Origin: Polyodon spathula | Taxonomy: Eukaryota > Chordata > Actinopteri > Acipenseriformes > Polyodontidae | Assembly: GCF_017654505.1 (NCBI RefSeq) | Contig: NC_054560.1 | Span: 666,389 to 730,388 of the forward strand | Reading direction: 5' to 3' | DNA length: 64,000 nt | In this document: positions 44,471-56,235 of the stretch, piece by piece | How positions within the stretch are numbered: position 1 is the stretch's first letter | Layout: the number at the start of each line of letters is the position of its first letter | The notes under the pieces: generated by a model | Told to the model about the DNA's origin: nothing | What the model saw: the letters and a program-made list of their open reading frames with translations, nothing else | Databases searched by the model: none | Position numbers and translations under genes: made by a program

Positions 44471-45399
44471 ATAAGTTTCAGGTGGTCATTCACTCACACG
44501 TTAAAAATCAGCACTAACATTTGTCGGGGATAGCAATCAATTACCACAAAACATTTTACAACTATCATAGAATTCGGTTACTCTTACTGTTATAAACCCA
44601 GATCTGACCTGCCCTATCATTATAAGCAGGAACAATTGAAAAGCCAATTGTCACTACCCAGGATCCCTGGAAACATAAAGGCAAGGACTGGATTATGGTA
44701 GCTAACATGCCAGGCCGAAGTGTTTCGACAACCTTGTATTCATCTAAAAGAATCAAACAAAGTACTATATTCAAAAACTTAAGACCCAGTATTGTACTGA
44801 ACTGGAACACAGACTTTGAAACCACAGACACACGCGATGAATTAGAAGTGTTGAGGACTGTAATTCCCTTGCCCTCTGAAGAACTCAGCTAAGTGAAACA
44901 ACTGACCTGACTTTCTGAACAGATGGGGCTGTTTGAGCTTATTCAGCTACAGGAAGGGAAATATCATGAACCAACAGTTGACCACTGGATTAAGAGCAGG
45001 CAAAACGTAGCTGTATATCACGAGTACAAAGTACAGTGTGGCTGTGGTTACTGTGTCAAACAGAGTTCAGCTACTTTAATAGGACGAATGTGAATGAAAA
45101 CAACAATGTCTAATCAAGCTGAATTAAAAAGCAAACAAGGGGATAACTATTATATCAAAACTATGGGGGACACAGACACTGATTGCTTACATTTTCAACC
45201 ACCAGTGTAGAGCAGGTAAAATACCACACCTTACTTGCTCATATTGGCATTTCATTACACGACTTAACCCCTGGGTACCCCATACACATCCCCTAGAACC
45301 AGGATGGGTAATGGAACAAGCATTGCCATAGCATGCAGCTGAGCCCTATCCACTATTAGAGCTTGATGCGTTAAGAGAATGGACCAGCAATATTCCTTA
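44471..45399 (+). other. Unassigned region with ORF remains
   Basis: A protein-like frame spans 44626-44892 (including WKHKGKDWIMVANMPGR and NWNTDFETTDTRDE), and a second broken frame starts at 44923 with a Cys-containing YKVQCGCGYC segment. Balanced amino-acid composition suggests former coding sequence, but no family is recognised. It directly precedes the LTR-like repeat at 45400-45970, so it may be the 3' coding end of that repeat's parent element. Confidence 0.4.
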
Positions 45400-45970
45400 G
45401 GGTAGGTGGAAGTCGGTCATTTAGGAAGGGTGCTGAGCTCATTGACCCGGACGGTAGAGGCGTGGCATCCGAGGATTGGAGGATCAGATGCGCTCGTTAA
45501 CCTAGGGGTCATGGGCGAGGGTATAAACGGGGCATAGTGTAAGTCATCTGTTCCTTTTGTAAATGGTTAGAGATAACTTTGAAATGAGTAACAATTGCTG
45601 AGAACCGTGAGTGTTTGTTTTGTGTTTGTAAAGTGTCAGCTGTAACTGTTGTTTGTCTTTTTAGACTTTCAGTAACACGAGCTGGAGTACAAGCCAGCAT
45701 TAAACATATATCAATTTTCACCCCAGCATTTAACAGAGTACTGTAATCGCCACTAGCACTTCATTTCACTCACTGTCTTGTGATTGTGTTGTGTGTTTAG
45801 TGTGGGTATTTGGAAAACCTGGATTTTTTGGTTACGCGTCAAACCCGGGGATTTCAGTTACAAGTGATACATGTCGCTGTATCACTCCAGCATGTACTAT
45901 TTACAGGTGTTTGCCTTAGGGCTCTGGACATTGTTATTATTATCATTAAACATCCCTGCACCTGAAAGTA
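45400..45970 (+). repeat. Unrecognised LTR-like repeat, copy 2
   Basis: Starts near gggtaggtggaagtc (about 45400), with tcattgacccgg, gagggtataaacgggg (TATA-like 45521-45527), ttacaggtgtttgcc (about 45902), ggctctggacattgtta, attaaa (45945-45950) and gcacctgaaag. Order and spacing match the minus-strand copy at 33300-33990. Its 3' side is cut at 45970 by the CR1 tail. Confidence 0.65.
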
Positions 45971-46039
45971 AGAACATAAGAACATAAGAAAGTTTACAAA
46001 AAAGAGGAGGCCATCCAGCCCATCTTGCTCGTTTGGTTG

Positions 46040-47586
46040 TTAGTAGCTTATTGATCCCAAAATCTCATCAAGCAGCTTCTTGAAGGATCCCAGGGTGTCA
46101 GCTTCAACAACATTACTGGGGAGTTGATTCCAGACCCTCACAATTCTCTGTGTAAAAAAGTGTCTCCTATTTTCTGTTCTGAATGCCCCTTTTTCTAAAC
46201 TCCATTTGTGACCCCTGGTCCTTGTTTCTTTTTTCAGGCTGAAAAAGTCCCTTGGGTCGACACTGTCAATACCTTTTAGAATTTTGAATGCTTGAATTAG
46301 GTCGCCACGTAGTCTTCTTTGTTCAAGACTGAACAGATTCAATTCTTTTAGCCTGTCTGCATATGACATGCCTTTTAAGCCCGGAATAATTCTGGTCACT
46401 CTTCTTTGCACTCTTTCTAGAGCAGCAATATCTTTTTTATAGCAAGGTGACCAGAACTGCACACAATATTCAAGATGAGGTCTTACTAGTGCATTGTACA
46501 GTTTTAACATTAGTTCCCTTGATTTTTTTTTTTCACAATGTATCCGAGCATCTTGTTAGCCTTTTTTATAGCTTCCCCACATTGTCTAGATGAAGACATT
46601 TCTGAGTCAACAAAAACTCCTAGGTCTTTTTCATAGATTCCTTCTCCAATTTCAGTATCTCCCATATGATATTTATAATGTACATTTTTATTTCCTGCGT
46701 GCAGTACCTTACACTTTTCTCTATTAAATGTCATTTGCCATGTGTCTGCCCAGTTCTGAATCTTGTCTAGATCATTTTGAATGACCTTTGCTGCTGCAAC
46801 AGTGTTTGCCACTCCTCCTACTTTTGTGTCGTCTGCAAATTTAACAAGTTTGCTTACTATACCAGAATCTAAATCATTAATGTAGATTAGGAATAGCAGA
46901 AGACCTAATACTGATCCCTGTGGTACACCACTGGTTACCACACTCCATTCTGAGGTTTCTCCTCTAATCAGTACTTTCTGTTTTCTACATGTTAACCACT
47001 CCCTAATCCATGTACATGTGTTTCCTTGAATCCCTACTGCGTTCAGTTTGAGAATTAATCTTTTGTGCGGGACTTTGTCAAAAGTTTTCTGGAAATCTAA
47101 ATAAACCATGTCATATGCTTTGCAATTATCCATTATTGATGTTGCATCCTCAAAAAAATCAAGCAAGTTAGTTAGACACGATCTCCCTTTCCTAATACCA
47201 TGTTGACTGTCTCCCAGGACCCTGTTACCATATAGGTAATTTTCCATTTTGGATCTTATTATAGTTTCCATAAGTTTGCATATAATAGAAGTCAGGCTTA
47301 CTGGTCTGTAGTTACCTGGTTCAGTTTTGTTTCCCTTTTTGTGGATCGGTATTACGTTTGCAATTTTCCAGTCTGTCGGTACCACCCCTGTGTCAAGAGA
47401 CCGCTGCATGATCTTGGTTAGCGGTTTGTAAATTACTTCTTTCATTTCTTTGAGTACTACTGGGAGGATCTCATCCGGCCCAGGGGATTTGTTTATTTTA
47501 AGAGCTCCTAGTCCCTTTAACACTTCTGCCTCAGTTATGCTAAAGTTATTTAAAACTGGGTAGGAACTGGATGACATGTGGGGCAT
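46040..47586 (-). pseudogene. CR1-like reverse transcriptase, one frame break
   Basis: The frame 46510-47586 (358 codons) covers the RT domain: YRPVSL, motif A LDFQKTFD, SGVPQGSVLG, and catalytic FADD near residue 251. It then ends in a lysine/asparagine tail caused by the T-run lesion. The frame 46040-46510 carries the C-terminal domain to SFKKLLDEILGSISY. Relative to the 20366-21919 copy, F-to-I, A-to-T and P-to-L changes occur at conserved positions (HGIRKG, QKTFD, VLGLLL), so this copy has lost constraint. Confidence 0.9.
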
Positions 47587-47684
47587 GTTGTCAGTATCTT
47601 CCTTTGTAAAAACTTGTGAAAAGTAATCATTGAATATATTTGCTATTTTTTTTTCTTCATCTACGATTTTGCCATTTGTATCTC

Positions 47685-48110
47685 TTAAACATTTAATCTC
47701 CTCTTTGAATGTTCACTTGCTGTTGTAATATTGGAAAAACATTTTGGAATTGGTTTTAGCTCCCTTAGCATGTTCATTTCTATTTCTCTCTTGGCCTTTC
47801 TAACTTCCTTTTTGACTTGCGTTTGCAGTTCTGTGTACTCTTTCTGCATACTTTCTTTTTGGTCCTTTTTTAATGCTCTATAAAGTGCCTTTTTTCGCTG
47901 AATATTTTTTTTAATTGATCTATTAAACCATTTTGGCAATTTAGTTTTACATTTAGATTTGTCTACTTTAGGGATATAATTGTTTTGCGCCTCTAGTATT
48001 ACATTTTTGAAGAACAACCATCCTTCTTCTGTGGGTGTTTTCTCTATTTTACTCCAATCTACTTCTGTTAGTCTCTGTAGTCTCTGTAGTAATTGTCTGT
48101 GTGTTTTGTA
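47685..48110 (-). pseudogene. CR1-like linker between endonuclease and RT
   Basis: The lysine-rich frame (47685-48131) has VDWSKIEKTPTEEGWLFFKN, YIPKVDKSKCKTKLPKWFN and RKKALYRALKKDQKE, typical of the CR1 region between the endonuclease and the RT. The first dozen codons of the open frame (48111-48131) are likely flanking sequence. The gap from 47590 to 47690 contains the frame break to the RT. Confidence 0.75.
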
Positions 48111-48273
48111 CCTGCACGGCACTGCACTCACCTGTATCCACTCATCACTTTGTCACATGGCACAACTACTCTCAGCCCCCACAGCAGGATGCCATCTTCC
48201 ACACACAGCTCGAACCACTTATTAAAATAAGGCTGTAATTCCGCTGATGGGCTCACACCGGGTCAGCCCTCTC

Positions 48274-48495
48274 TTACAAACCGACACACCTTTTGAGCAG
48301 AGGGTCTCGAGATGACCTGCATTTGAGCTGCTGACTGGTGACCGGAGCTGACTGGAGCTGTTTTAGTAAACGTACAAGCTCTCGGGGCACGGGGTGATCT
48401 GGTTTACCTGGCAAGGGCAACCTGCTGAGACAATCGGCATTGGCAATTGTGGGGCCTGCTTTATACACCAGGGTGTACTGGTATTGCATCAGCAT
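48274..48495 (-). pseudogene. Gypsy-1 RNase H C-terminal end
   Basis: YQYTLVYKAGPTIANADCLS followed by RLPLPG is the characteristic end of the gypsy RNase H domain. About 180 bp between this and the preceding piece is frameshifted. Confidence 0.8.
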
Positions 48496-48676
48496 GAGGG
48501 CCCATATTTGTAGACGACCCGATGCGGTAGGTTGGATGTTTATCAGCTCCCCAGTGGCTTGTGATCTGTTTAGATGGTAAAGCTGTGACCATAGATGTAT
48601 TGGTGAAACATTTTGATTGCAAATATTATTGCAAGGCCTTCCTTCTCTAACTGAGAATAATGCTTCTCCGTAGAAG

Positions 48677-49502
48677 CTAACGAGCGTGATGTAAAGCAGT
48701 TTTGTCGTCCATTGTATGAGACAATACTGCCCCTACTCCAAAAGGAGATGCGTCACTAATAATCACCAATGCTTTTGACGGACCATAATGTACTAGCAAA
48801 GCAGCAAATGAGAGCAAGGCCTTGGACTTCTGAAATGTTGACTTCTGTGGAGCGTGCCAGGCCCACTTTGTCCCATTTTTAACAAACTTGTACAGCAGAG
48901 TCAACACAGAGGCCAGGTCTGGTAGAAAACGGCCATAATAATTCAGCAGACCCAGGTAAGCACACAGCTCTCCCACGACTCGTGGCTCTGGGGGTTCCTT
49001 GATTGCCTGTATTTTTTTATGGAGTGGTTGTAGCCCTTTTACAGACACCTTGTGCCCCAGGTATTCCACTTCAGGCCCTTGGAAAGTGCACTTTGACTTC
49101 TTCAGTCTCAGCCCCGTGTCTTCTAGTTGAGATAATACAGCTTCCAGGTTCCTTGTGTTCCTCCTCAGTGATGCCAGTCACAAGTATATCATCCAGGTAT
49201 ACTACAGTGTGATCAGTTCCAGTAAGAAGTCCCTCCATGGCCCCCTGGAAAAGCCAAAGAGATTCCATAGGGCAACCCTTGTCTGTATTGATAGTGACTA
49301 CACTATGGGACTCCTCAGCCAACACCAGCTGTTGGTAGGCATGTGACAAGTCAAGTATGGAGAAACAGGCTCCACCAGAGAGCTTTGCAAACAGCTCATC
49401 AATCCTTGGAAGGGGGTACTGCTCCAGTCTTGATGCCACATTAGCTGTTTGCTTGTAATCTCTGCAAATTCTAAGTGAACCATCGCTTTTCAGGACTGGC
49501 AC
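48677..49502 (-). pseudogene. Gypsy-1 reverse transcriptase and RNase H start
   Basis: 49071-49502 has DGSLRICRDYKQTANVAS, FSILDLSHAYQQLVL (motif A) and VYLDDILVTG (catalytic YLDD at about 49190-49201). 48677-49069 continues in another frame with MEYLGHKVSVKGLQP, LGLLNYYGRFLPDLAS, and the RNase H start IISDASPFGVGAVLSH. The start of motif 1 lies just upstream in a third frame. A frame break separates the two pieces near 49070. Confidence 0.87.
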
Positions 49503-49710
49503 AATGGGCGCAGTCCGAGCCTGATAATTCCTGCTGTTTGCAGCTGCTCTAGCTCAAACTCCACTTTCTTCTGTAGTGCCATGGGCACAGGTCTTGCTTT
49601 ACAGAATCGGGAGGTACTGAAGGATCTAGCTGAATATCGACTTCAGATTCCTTGAGCTCCCCCAGTTTATCACAAAACACTGTGTTGTGTTTCTCCAGTA
49701 TATCAGAGAC

Positions 49711-50058
49711 TTATTGGATCTTGCTGAACAACTCCTGCCAGTCAAGCTTCAGCACTTTCATTAGGTCTCTTCCCAGCAAGTTTGGACCATGACCCGGCAC
49801 AAGTAAAAGCTGCAACCAGTAGCTCTGACTACTGTACAACACTTGGACCTGTAAAGAGCCCAAAACTGAAATGCGCTCTCCTGTGTAAGCTCTAAGGACT
49901 GCTGATGAGGAAGGTTGTTTTAACTTTGGGTTCCTGCCCAGCAATTCCTTGAAGGTCTTGTGCCCAATGACTGTACATGAGGTGCCAGTGTCCACTTCAA
50001 ATTGAACCTGGCAGTTATTCAGCTGGACTGTAACCATCAGAGCGCTCAGGGGCTGCAT
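49711..50058 (-). pseudogene. Gypsy-1 protease
   Basis: VQFEVDTGTSCTVIG contains the DTG aspartic-protease motif at about residues 18-20, and LLLVPGHGPNLLGRDLM is the usual C-terminal block. It starts directly after the gag stop and is about 115 codons long, normal for the domain. Confidence 0.85.
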
Positions 50059-50547
50059 TTACACAGTGAACACAGAGTATGCTGCCTCCTCCTCTCCCTC
50101 TGATGCAGGGACTTGGATCTTGGTAACTTGATGTGCACTTAACCCAACCTTACGCTTGGCAGGGGGAATTTTGTTCTTGTCCTGCACTTTCCTGTGGAAC
50201 AGTCGAGCAATATGCTCTTGTTGTTTGCAAAAATGACACTCAGCCTCATTGAAACGGCACGCCTCTGATGCATGATCTTCACCACACCGGTAGCACTGTA
50301 CTGACTGTACTGAGGGCTTCAGCCTTCCCCATTTCTTCTCTCTAACCTGCTCCGATGGAGGGAACAATGGCATTCTGTTCACCTCCTTTGAGCCTTGCAG
50401 GTCCTGAGCTCCTTTGTCTGCAGCCTCCACAGCGACCGCAGTCTCCAATTCCTTCTGCCATGTTAGATCTGGCAGCGCCAAGAGACGTTTCTGGAATGGG
50501 TCACAGCTGGGGACGAAAGAGAGAATGAAAAAGAATGAGAGAAGCAT
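50059..50547 (-). pseudogene. Gypsy-1 gag C-terminus with zinc knuckles
   Basis: The frame ends with CYRCGEDHASEAC, a zinc-knuckle-like Cys/His box, followed by CHFCKQQEH, a second box that lacks its last Cys. Upstream is LLALPDLTWQKELETAVAVE, the conserved block that precedes the knuckles in gypsy gag. The N-terminal gag is missing. Confidence 0.8.
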
Positions 50548-51389
50548 GCTAGCAAACCTGTAAGTGAAGCCAACTGCTTAATAAACATGCGTTGTTTTGT
50601 TAAAGTTGTATTGAGTTGCCTAGATCATAATTATAAGTAAATAGCTATGAAACTCATTCTTTGTTGGTTGCTGGTTTGCTACAGGCTTGTGAATAGGATG
50701 GCTTTGCAGGGGTGACGTCACACCAGAAATGCAGACTCCAGACAATGATGAATGGCAGTGAATCTGTGATGCTAGGGCATCCAGAGTTTTATTGTAATTA
50801 ATAATAATAACAAACAAAAAGTTTTAAACAAAACACACAACTGAAAAGAAAAGGCGCTTTGGCCAAACAAACAAAATGGACAACACTAAACAAGACAGTG
50901 GACGAACCCCAACAAACAAGTACCGTGCTGGCACTTCCAGCATGCTGTAGCAATTGTTATTTTTCCAATCCTATTTTTCACTCCCTTCTCTCTCCCATTC
51001 TCCACTCATGAACACACAACTCTGAGTGGGTGAAAACATGCAGCTTTTATGCAGCTGTACCGTGACTCGATTGCCAATCAATCATTCAATTGGAGTCTCG
51101 GTACAACTGCACATGAATTAATAAAAGTGCAATTCCCCATGCTCACATATTATTTTACCTGCACGTGAGGTGCTGTGCAATCCTTGTGCCTAAATACAAA
51201 TATACATTTTAAACACTTATGTATTTTATACATAAACACCAACATTAACACACTACAGACAACATAAAACACTAATAAACATAAAGGGGTGGGACACTCC
51301 ACCACAAGACTAACGAACGTGAAACATACTTGCTTTGTCTCTGTTTCCCGATACATTAATACATAAAGACATGATTATTATTTTTATTA

Positions 51390-51390
<1 letters not shown>
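50548..51390. other. Non-coding region beyond gypsy 1
   Basis: No gypsy LTR or primer site could be recognised. A tgacgtcac palindrome (CRE-like) lies near 50713. No gene seen. Confidence 0.45.
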
Positions 51391-51436
<46 letters not shown>

Positions 51437-51437
51437 T
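51391..51437. repeat. (AAT)n microsatellite
   Basis: About 15 AAT triplets. Confidence 0.92.
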
Positions 51438-51799
51438 ATAATAATAGGTTCCAGGCACATCCAAGCTTCCCTGGACACCTCCAGGTGTCCGAGAGGCTCG
51501 GGTGGGTTTTAAGACGACCCCATTTGATATATTTTATTCTGGCAAGCCTTGTTATCACATAATCACTGCAGCTATATTGTGTAACTCTTTGTGAAAATAA
51601 GACACCGTGAGTTTGTTTAAAACAAATAAAAATAAAGTTCTTCCCATGAATTTGCTAGATATGTACACCCAGGATTCAGTCTACAAACTACTGGACAACT
51701 GTATCAATTTTGAGCTTTCATCAGAAACTTCATCTGCTTCTGTAACTTCATCATCAAGGATATAGCCTACTGTAGTGTTAATATATGTGTGTGTGTGTA

Positions 51800-52722
51800 C
51801 CGTATTACTTCAATTTGCGCCACCCTCGTATTAAAGACGCCCTCATATTGACACCGCAGTCATATATCAGCTTTATAATAGAGGTCACCCTTGAATAAAC
51901 GCTGCTATCAATAAAGAAACATGAAGGTTTTTTTTTCTCCCCCTACTAAAAAAAACACACACACAGAGTAAACAAATAAACGTGCAACACTGACTATGTA
52001 CCTGTACACCCCAAAGAGACGGGATCCTCAATGTAGCACGTAAATTACAAACTAATGTACACACACACACAGTAAGCACACTTTATTTTATAGTAGTACA
52101 GTTCTGAAAGAAAATCTAAGATAAACTACGTACAGAACAGCTGTCCTTCTGAAGTTCTTATAGGTGGTTTTGTTGTTTTGTTTTTAGTTCAATTGTAATT
52201 AAAACAATGTGCTTACTATCTATGAGAGTATTTATTTTCAGTTTCTCTTGCAGAGAAATTACAAACAAGCAAGTTACAATGAGAAAAAAAATAACCGAGT
52301 AGGATATACTGTAGTTTTTATAGAAATCAAGTTGATATTCTGAGGTAATTTTTAGTGTAGAAAAACATCAACATCACACTCTTGGACTTAACTGCCACTT
52401 CAGCATTGTCCCGTCCCTTAACATCGAATACACACTCCTGATTCGCTGGTATAGTACTCCCCTGACCTCCCAACTCCCACCGAATAGGCTCTCGGTAACT
52501 GTCACCAATAAATGTACTGTAGGTTTGCCACACACATTGCTGCATACAGGTAGGTACTGTATTACACAAAATAAGCAACCGCGATACTTCTAAAACATAA
52601 TAAATCATGTAATTAAATATTGCAGCATTTGAAAATCGTAGGATTATTAATAAAGGCCACCCTCGTATAATCGACGCCCTTGTTTAAGCATTGCAATCAT
52701 TTTGATCAATTTAAAATAAACA
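51800..52722. other. Repeat-like block flanked by gccaccctcgtat phrases
   Basis: The phrase gccaccctcgtattaaagac-gccct occurs near 51820, and gccaccctcgtataatcgac-gccct near 52657, in the same orientation about 835 bp apart. The interior is AT-rich without a recognised protein. It may be a decayed DNA transposon related to fish elements with similar 'cgccgccctcg' ends; class undetermined. Confidence 0.4.
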
Positions 52723-53250
52723 CTAATACCTGATGCGCACCCAGTCAGATTCCTTCAGAGTTGGGCACTGGGTTCTGTGAGCCTGGTCAAAATGCTGCTT
52801 CATAAGCTGAGGAGAAGTGTTCTGGCTGACACTGAGGTGGTCCAATGGAAGCTGCAGCTCCCTTCCCAACATAAGAAATGCTGGCGAGATCATTGTTGTC
52901 ATGTGTTTGGTGGCCCGGAAATGTAGGAGCGTTTGAAGATGGACAATTTGAAACTGGAGGCCCTCAGAGAGATACGTGCAGACACCATCCTTTAGGGTTT
53001 TGTTCAACCACTCCACCCTTCCATTAGCCTGTGGATGGTACATAGCTGTCCTGATGTGAGTGATGTCATGCTCCTTTAAGTAGGCGGTAAACTCCGCAGA
53101 GACGAACTGGGGCCCATTGTCTGTGGTGATTCTGTTCGGCAAACCACATCGCCATGCGTAGCACCCGGGCTCTCAGTGTCTCTGGGATCAGCGTGCGATG
53201 GCCCCTTGTGATGCATACATCCTCCCAGCAGGACAGATTGTCACCAACTC
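52723..53250 (-). pseudogene. Gypsy-2 integrase
   Basis: 52723-53142 has MPNRITTDNGPQFVSAEFTA (second catalytic Asp of the D,D-E core), HIRTAMYHPQANGRVEWLNK (catalytic Glu region) and a C-terminal segment with PAFLMLGRELQLPLDHLS. Upstream in another frame is a LIPETLRARVLRMA block, part of the zinc-binding N-terminus. The region between them that should carry the rest of the HHCC domain and the first Asp is mostly deleted. Confidence 0.88.
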
Positions 53251-53470
53251 TTTAGAATGGGAGCAGCTTCCCATCCACCCTGGGTGGCCATCCCTCTCTG
53301 ATGTAAGTGCGGAAGAGTCCACATAGCTCGCCATCCTGTGATGCTTGCCGTAGCTCTGGCATGGAGACAACTGTCTTCAGTGGGCCTTGCAGCAGTTTTA
53401 CAAAAATCCTGATCCCTGTCTGTGACATGACTTCTGGGGGTGGAGACACCACAGCTTGTAACAGAACAGC

Positions 53471-53610
53471 TGACACCCTGGGATCCTTCAAGAAGCTGCT
53501 TGATGAGATTCTGGGATCAATAAGCTACTACAACCAAACGAGCAAGATGGGCCGAATGGCCTCCTCTCGTTTGTAAACTTTCTTATGTTCTATGTTCTTA
53601 TGTTCTTAGA
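53471..53610 (+). mobile_element. CR1 3' end inserted in gypsy 2
   Basis: About 140 bp of plus-oriented CR1 beginning gctgacaccctgggatcctt and ending with tail repeats ttatgttctatgttcttatg. Gypsy sequence lies on both sides. Confidence 0.92.
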
Positions 53611-53784
53611 AGATCAGACAGTGTTGTGGTGTTCTGGAGTCAACTCCAGCTTGAAGTGGTACTGGTAGAGACAGTCAGCCAAAGTGATTTGTGTCCTGAC
53701 CCCTGCATGTTCAGCAATGTGATGAGAGCCTGATGGTCTGTCTTAAGAGTAAAGACTCGACCATAGAGATACAGGTGCCATCAC

Positions 53785-54860
53785 TCACATGCCCATATGC
53801 ACGCCAAAGCCTCCCTCTCCCCCACGGAATACTTCTGTGGTGCTGGTCTGAGGGCACAAAGCGAAGGTCACAGGACATTCTACGCTGTTGTGTAGCTGGG
53901 ACAGGACAGCGCCAAGCACCACGCCCGACGCGTCACAGGTGACCATTGTAGACATTGAAAGGCTGAAATGCACCAGGGTGGAGGGGGATGTAAGCTGCCG
54001 TTTGATGGTGAGCACAGCGTGGTAACAGTCCAAGTCCACAGTGTGTCCTTCTTCAGCAGCTGACAAAGTGGTGTAGTGGTAGAGGCATATTGTGGAAAGA
54101 AACAAGAATGTAGGTGGCCATGCCCAGGAAGGGCGTAAGCTGGGAAACTGATTGAGGATCAAGAAGCTTCAAAATAGCTTCCACATGAGACAAGATCGGT
54201 AAGATGCCCTGATCGAAGAGATTGTACCCCACAAACTCAACCTCTGGAACCCAAAACTCACATTTCTCTGTATTAAGCGTGACATGATGCAGGGACAGCT
54301 GGTGAAAAACTTGCTGCAAACAGGAGCGTCATAATTTTTTGGAAGCAGCTGGACACAGAGCAAAGAATGAAAGGCATGCGTTTGTACCAAAAGACCCCCA
54401 TGTGGATGATGTGAGGTCTCTGCTGGTGGGTGCCAGGGGCATTCTGATTGCCTTGATGCAGGTCAAGTTTGCTGAAGACTGTAGATCCGTGGAAATGGGT
54501 AGTGAGCTCCTCACCCATCAGCAGCGGGTATTTGTCTGGCACAAAGGCCTTGTTAACAGCACGCAGGTCAACACACAAACCAGCTCCCCATTCTTCTTGC
54601 ATGCAATCACTAAATTGGAAACCCAGGGCAACACGTTGATGGGAACAATAATGTCCGCGGGACATACCGCAAGGGCTGAATAATGGGGGAGATATTTGTA
54701 TCGACTGTAGGCTGGTGTACAAATTCAATGAGACAGCCAAGGCCCTCAAACAGAGCTGGATATTGATGAGACCAAGGAGCTGAGACATGAAAACTATCCA
54801 AACCGGCCGAGACAGAGAGCTTAAAATCCAGAAGCTGAAACAAGTCTAGTCCCATCAGGT
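53785..54860 (-). pseudogene. Gypsy-2 reverse transcriptase and RNase H (broken)
   Basis: Blocks in order: GLCVDLRAVNKAFVPDKYPL and STVFSKLDLHQG (RT motifs, about 54470-54590), VTLNTEKCEFWVPEVEFVGY (about 54190-54290), FLGMATYI, then RNase H start STMVTCDASGVVLGAVLSQL (about 53900-53960). The catalytic YxDD block between 54320 and 54390 is not readable in a continuous frame. Many frame breaks. Confidence 0.82.
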
Positions 54861-55018
54861 TGGCACCAGCAGCTGAGACGTAGAAGAGGGCAGAGTGTCT
54901 TTTAACATACTAGCAGACCATCTTATAACAGTGATGGGAGTGTGGCCATACTCAGAGATTTTGGTTTCTGCAGAGGCACATGAGAAAAAAGTCTCTCATA
55001 AGTGGACTTGTTCAGCAG

Positions 55019-55219
55019 CTACACTACAGCACCTGTGTCAACCAGCAGTGGAAGGAGGACATCATCCACATAGCACCCACATTGCAGAAACGGGTGCAGG
55101 GCATTCTGAGCCAGGCAGTGCAGAAGGCTGTGGAGCCTGCCCTGAGCGGCACCAGCAGGCATAATGGTTGGTTTTGTTGCATTTCCTACAATGCTGACCC
55201 TGTGCTGAGCATGAGGCAA
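55019..55219 (-). pseudogene. Gypsy-2 zinc knuckle and protease start
   Basis: In one minus frame at about 55155-55195 the sequence reads CRKCNKTNHYACWC, a CX2CX4HX4C zinc knuckle. In another frame, near 55019-55050, LLPLLVDTGAVV carries the DTGA protease motif. The frameshift between them is expected from decay. Confidence 0.75.
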
Positions 55220-55353
55220 CTCAAGTTCATGTCATGAGCTTCTCTGTAGTGGTTAATTTACACGCACCTTCGTTTCCCACCACTTGTTTCCCATTTGAAT
55301 CATTCGATTCTAACAACAGTTTTTCGCTCAATTGTGAGCAGGATCATTTTCAA

Positions 55354-55674
55354 TCAGGTGATCTCTAACGAGTTCGCCTTGCAGAGTCCCAAATTTACAG
55401 TGTTTAACGAGCTCCCGCAATGACGATGCAAACTGCAATACAGACTTACCCGCTCTCTGCCTAACTGGAAGCGGTGCATGAGGACACACTGACTGGAGCT
55501 GAAGTGTACAGTGAGCGCTACGGTAGCTGCTTCAAAGCTGTCATCTGTGAGCTGCAGAGTAGAGAAGACGCGCTGTCCTACTGTGCCCAGACAATGCAGG
55601 AGGATGGTTTGCTTCCTGTGGGCCACCACATCGTAAAGATCCAGCGCCAGCAAATAGATGTTAAACCTTTGCAA
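55354..55674 (-). pseudogene. Gypsy-2 gag fragment
   Basis: The frame contains KQTILLHCLGTVGQRVFSTL and YEAATVAL-like sequence (DDSFEAATVALTVHF), typical of the capsid portion of gypsy gag that precedes a helix with VFRRR/RLGRE. The N- and C-terminal parts are missing or frameshifted. Confidence 0.7.
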
Positions 55675-56235
55675 CCCATTTATTCAGCGTTTGTCAGGTC
55701 CAATTTATTTTCATACTCGCTGTTTATTTTATATGCACAGTTTAACATATTTTGTTTTCAGAGTAAAACAGGTTTAAAAGGCATTGAATCACAAAAGAAC
55801 ACTCACTACTGTATCTCCAGCCAAGCCCCACCCCTTGTTCGCTGTATTTTTCAAATACCTCTTTATAGACGTGCATACTGATAAATCCTCTCCTGATCAC
55901 TCATTTTATACCAAACTCTTCAATAATGTGATCCAAGTCATTATTTTATTACTATAACATCTCAGAAAGCTCTGCAAATGTCCTTGATATTCTTTGAGCG
56001 CTGGATGCGGAATCAGCTGTCGCCTTTATGTCTGTGTTATCTCTGTAATCCATGGGGCTATGAGACACGCCATTTTTTTTGGATTCATTCGGCTCCTATT
56101 GGTCTCACTCGGCCATTGAAAGGTTTTCTCGGCTTTTTCTGGTGAAAAAAAAAAAAAGACTAGAGAACTGCTTTACGTCTTTTTGATGATGTCTGACAGG
56201 GTCAGTCATCGGACTGGAAAGGGAAAATTGTAATG
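55675..56235. other. Non-coding; first copy of 80-bp duplication at 55952-56032
   Basis: No gene recognised. The block catctcagaaagctctgcaa through ggaatcagctgtcgccttta is repeated with small changes at 56369-56445. Confidence 0.6.

Larger units (their letters stand above)
45971..48110 (-). mobile_element. Longest CR1-like LINE copy
   Basis: 3' tail of repeated acataaga at 45971-45990; the 5' end is near 48110, where gypsy-side sequence follows. It extends further upstream than the other CR1 copies. A T-run at 46523-46534 replaces about 10 bp of coding sequence found in other copies and breaks the RT frame. Confidence 0.88.
48274..50547 (-). mobile_element. Ty3/gypsy retrotransposon remnant 1 (gag end to RNase H)
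   Basis: Minus-strand order: gag zinc knuckle, protease, RT, RNase H, the standard Ty3/gypsy order. Integrase and LTRs were not found within this block; the downstream side is close to the CR1 5' end (48110). Each domain is in a separate frame because of small indels. Confidence 0.88.
52723..55674 (-). mobile_element. Ty3/gypsy retrotransposon remnant 2
   Basis: A second, different gypsy element on the minus strand, with gag (55354-55674), zinc knuckle and protease (about 55019-55219), RT and RNase H (53785-54860) and integrase (52723-53142), in standard order. All domains are frameshifted, and a CR1 3' end is inserted at 53471-53610. No LTRs recognised. Confidence 0.85.
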
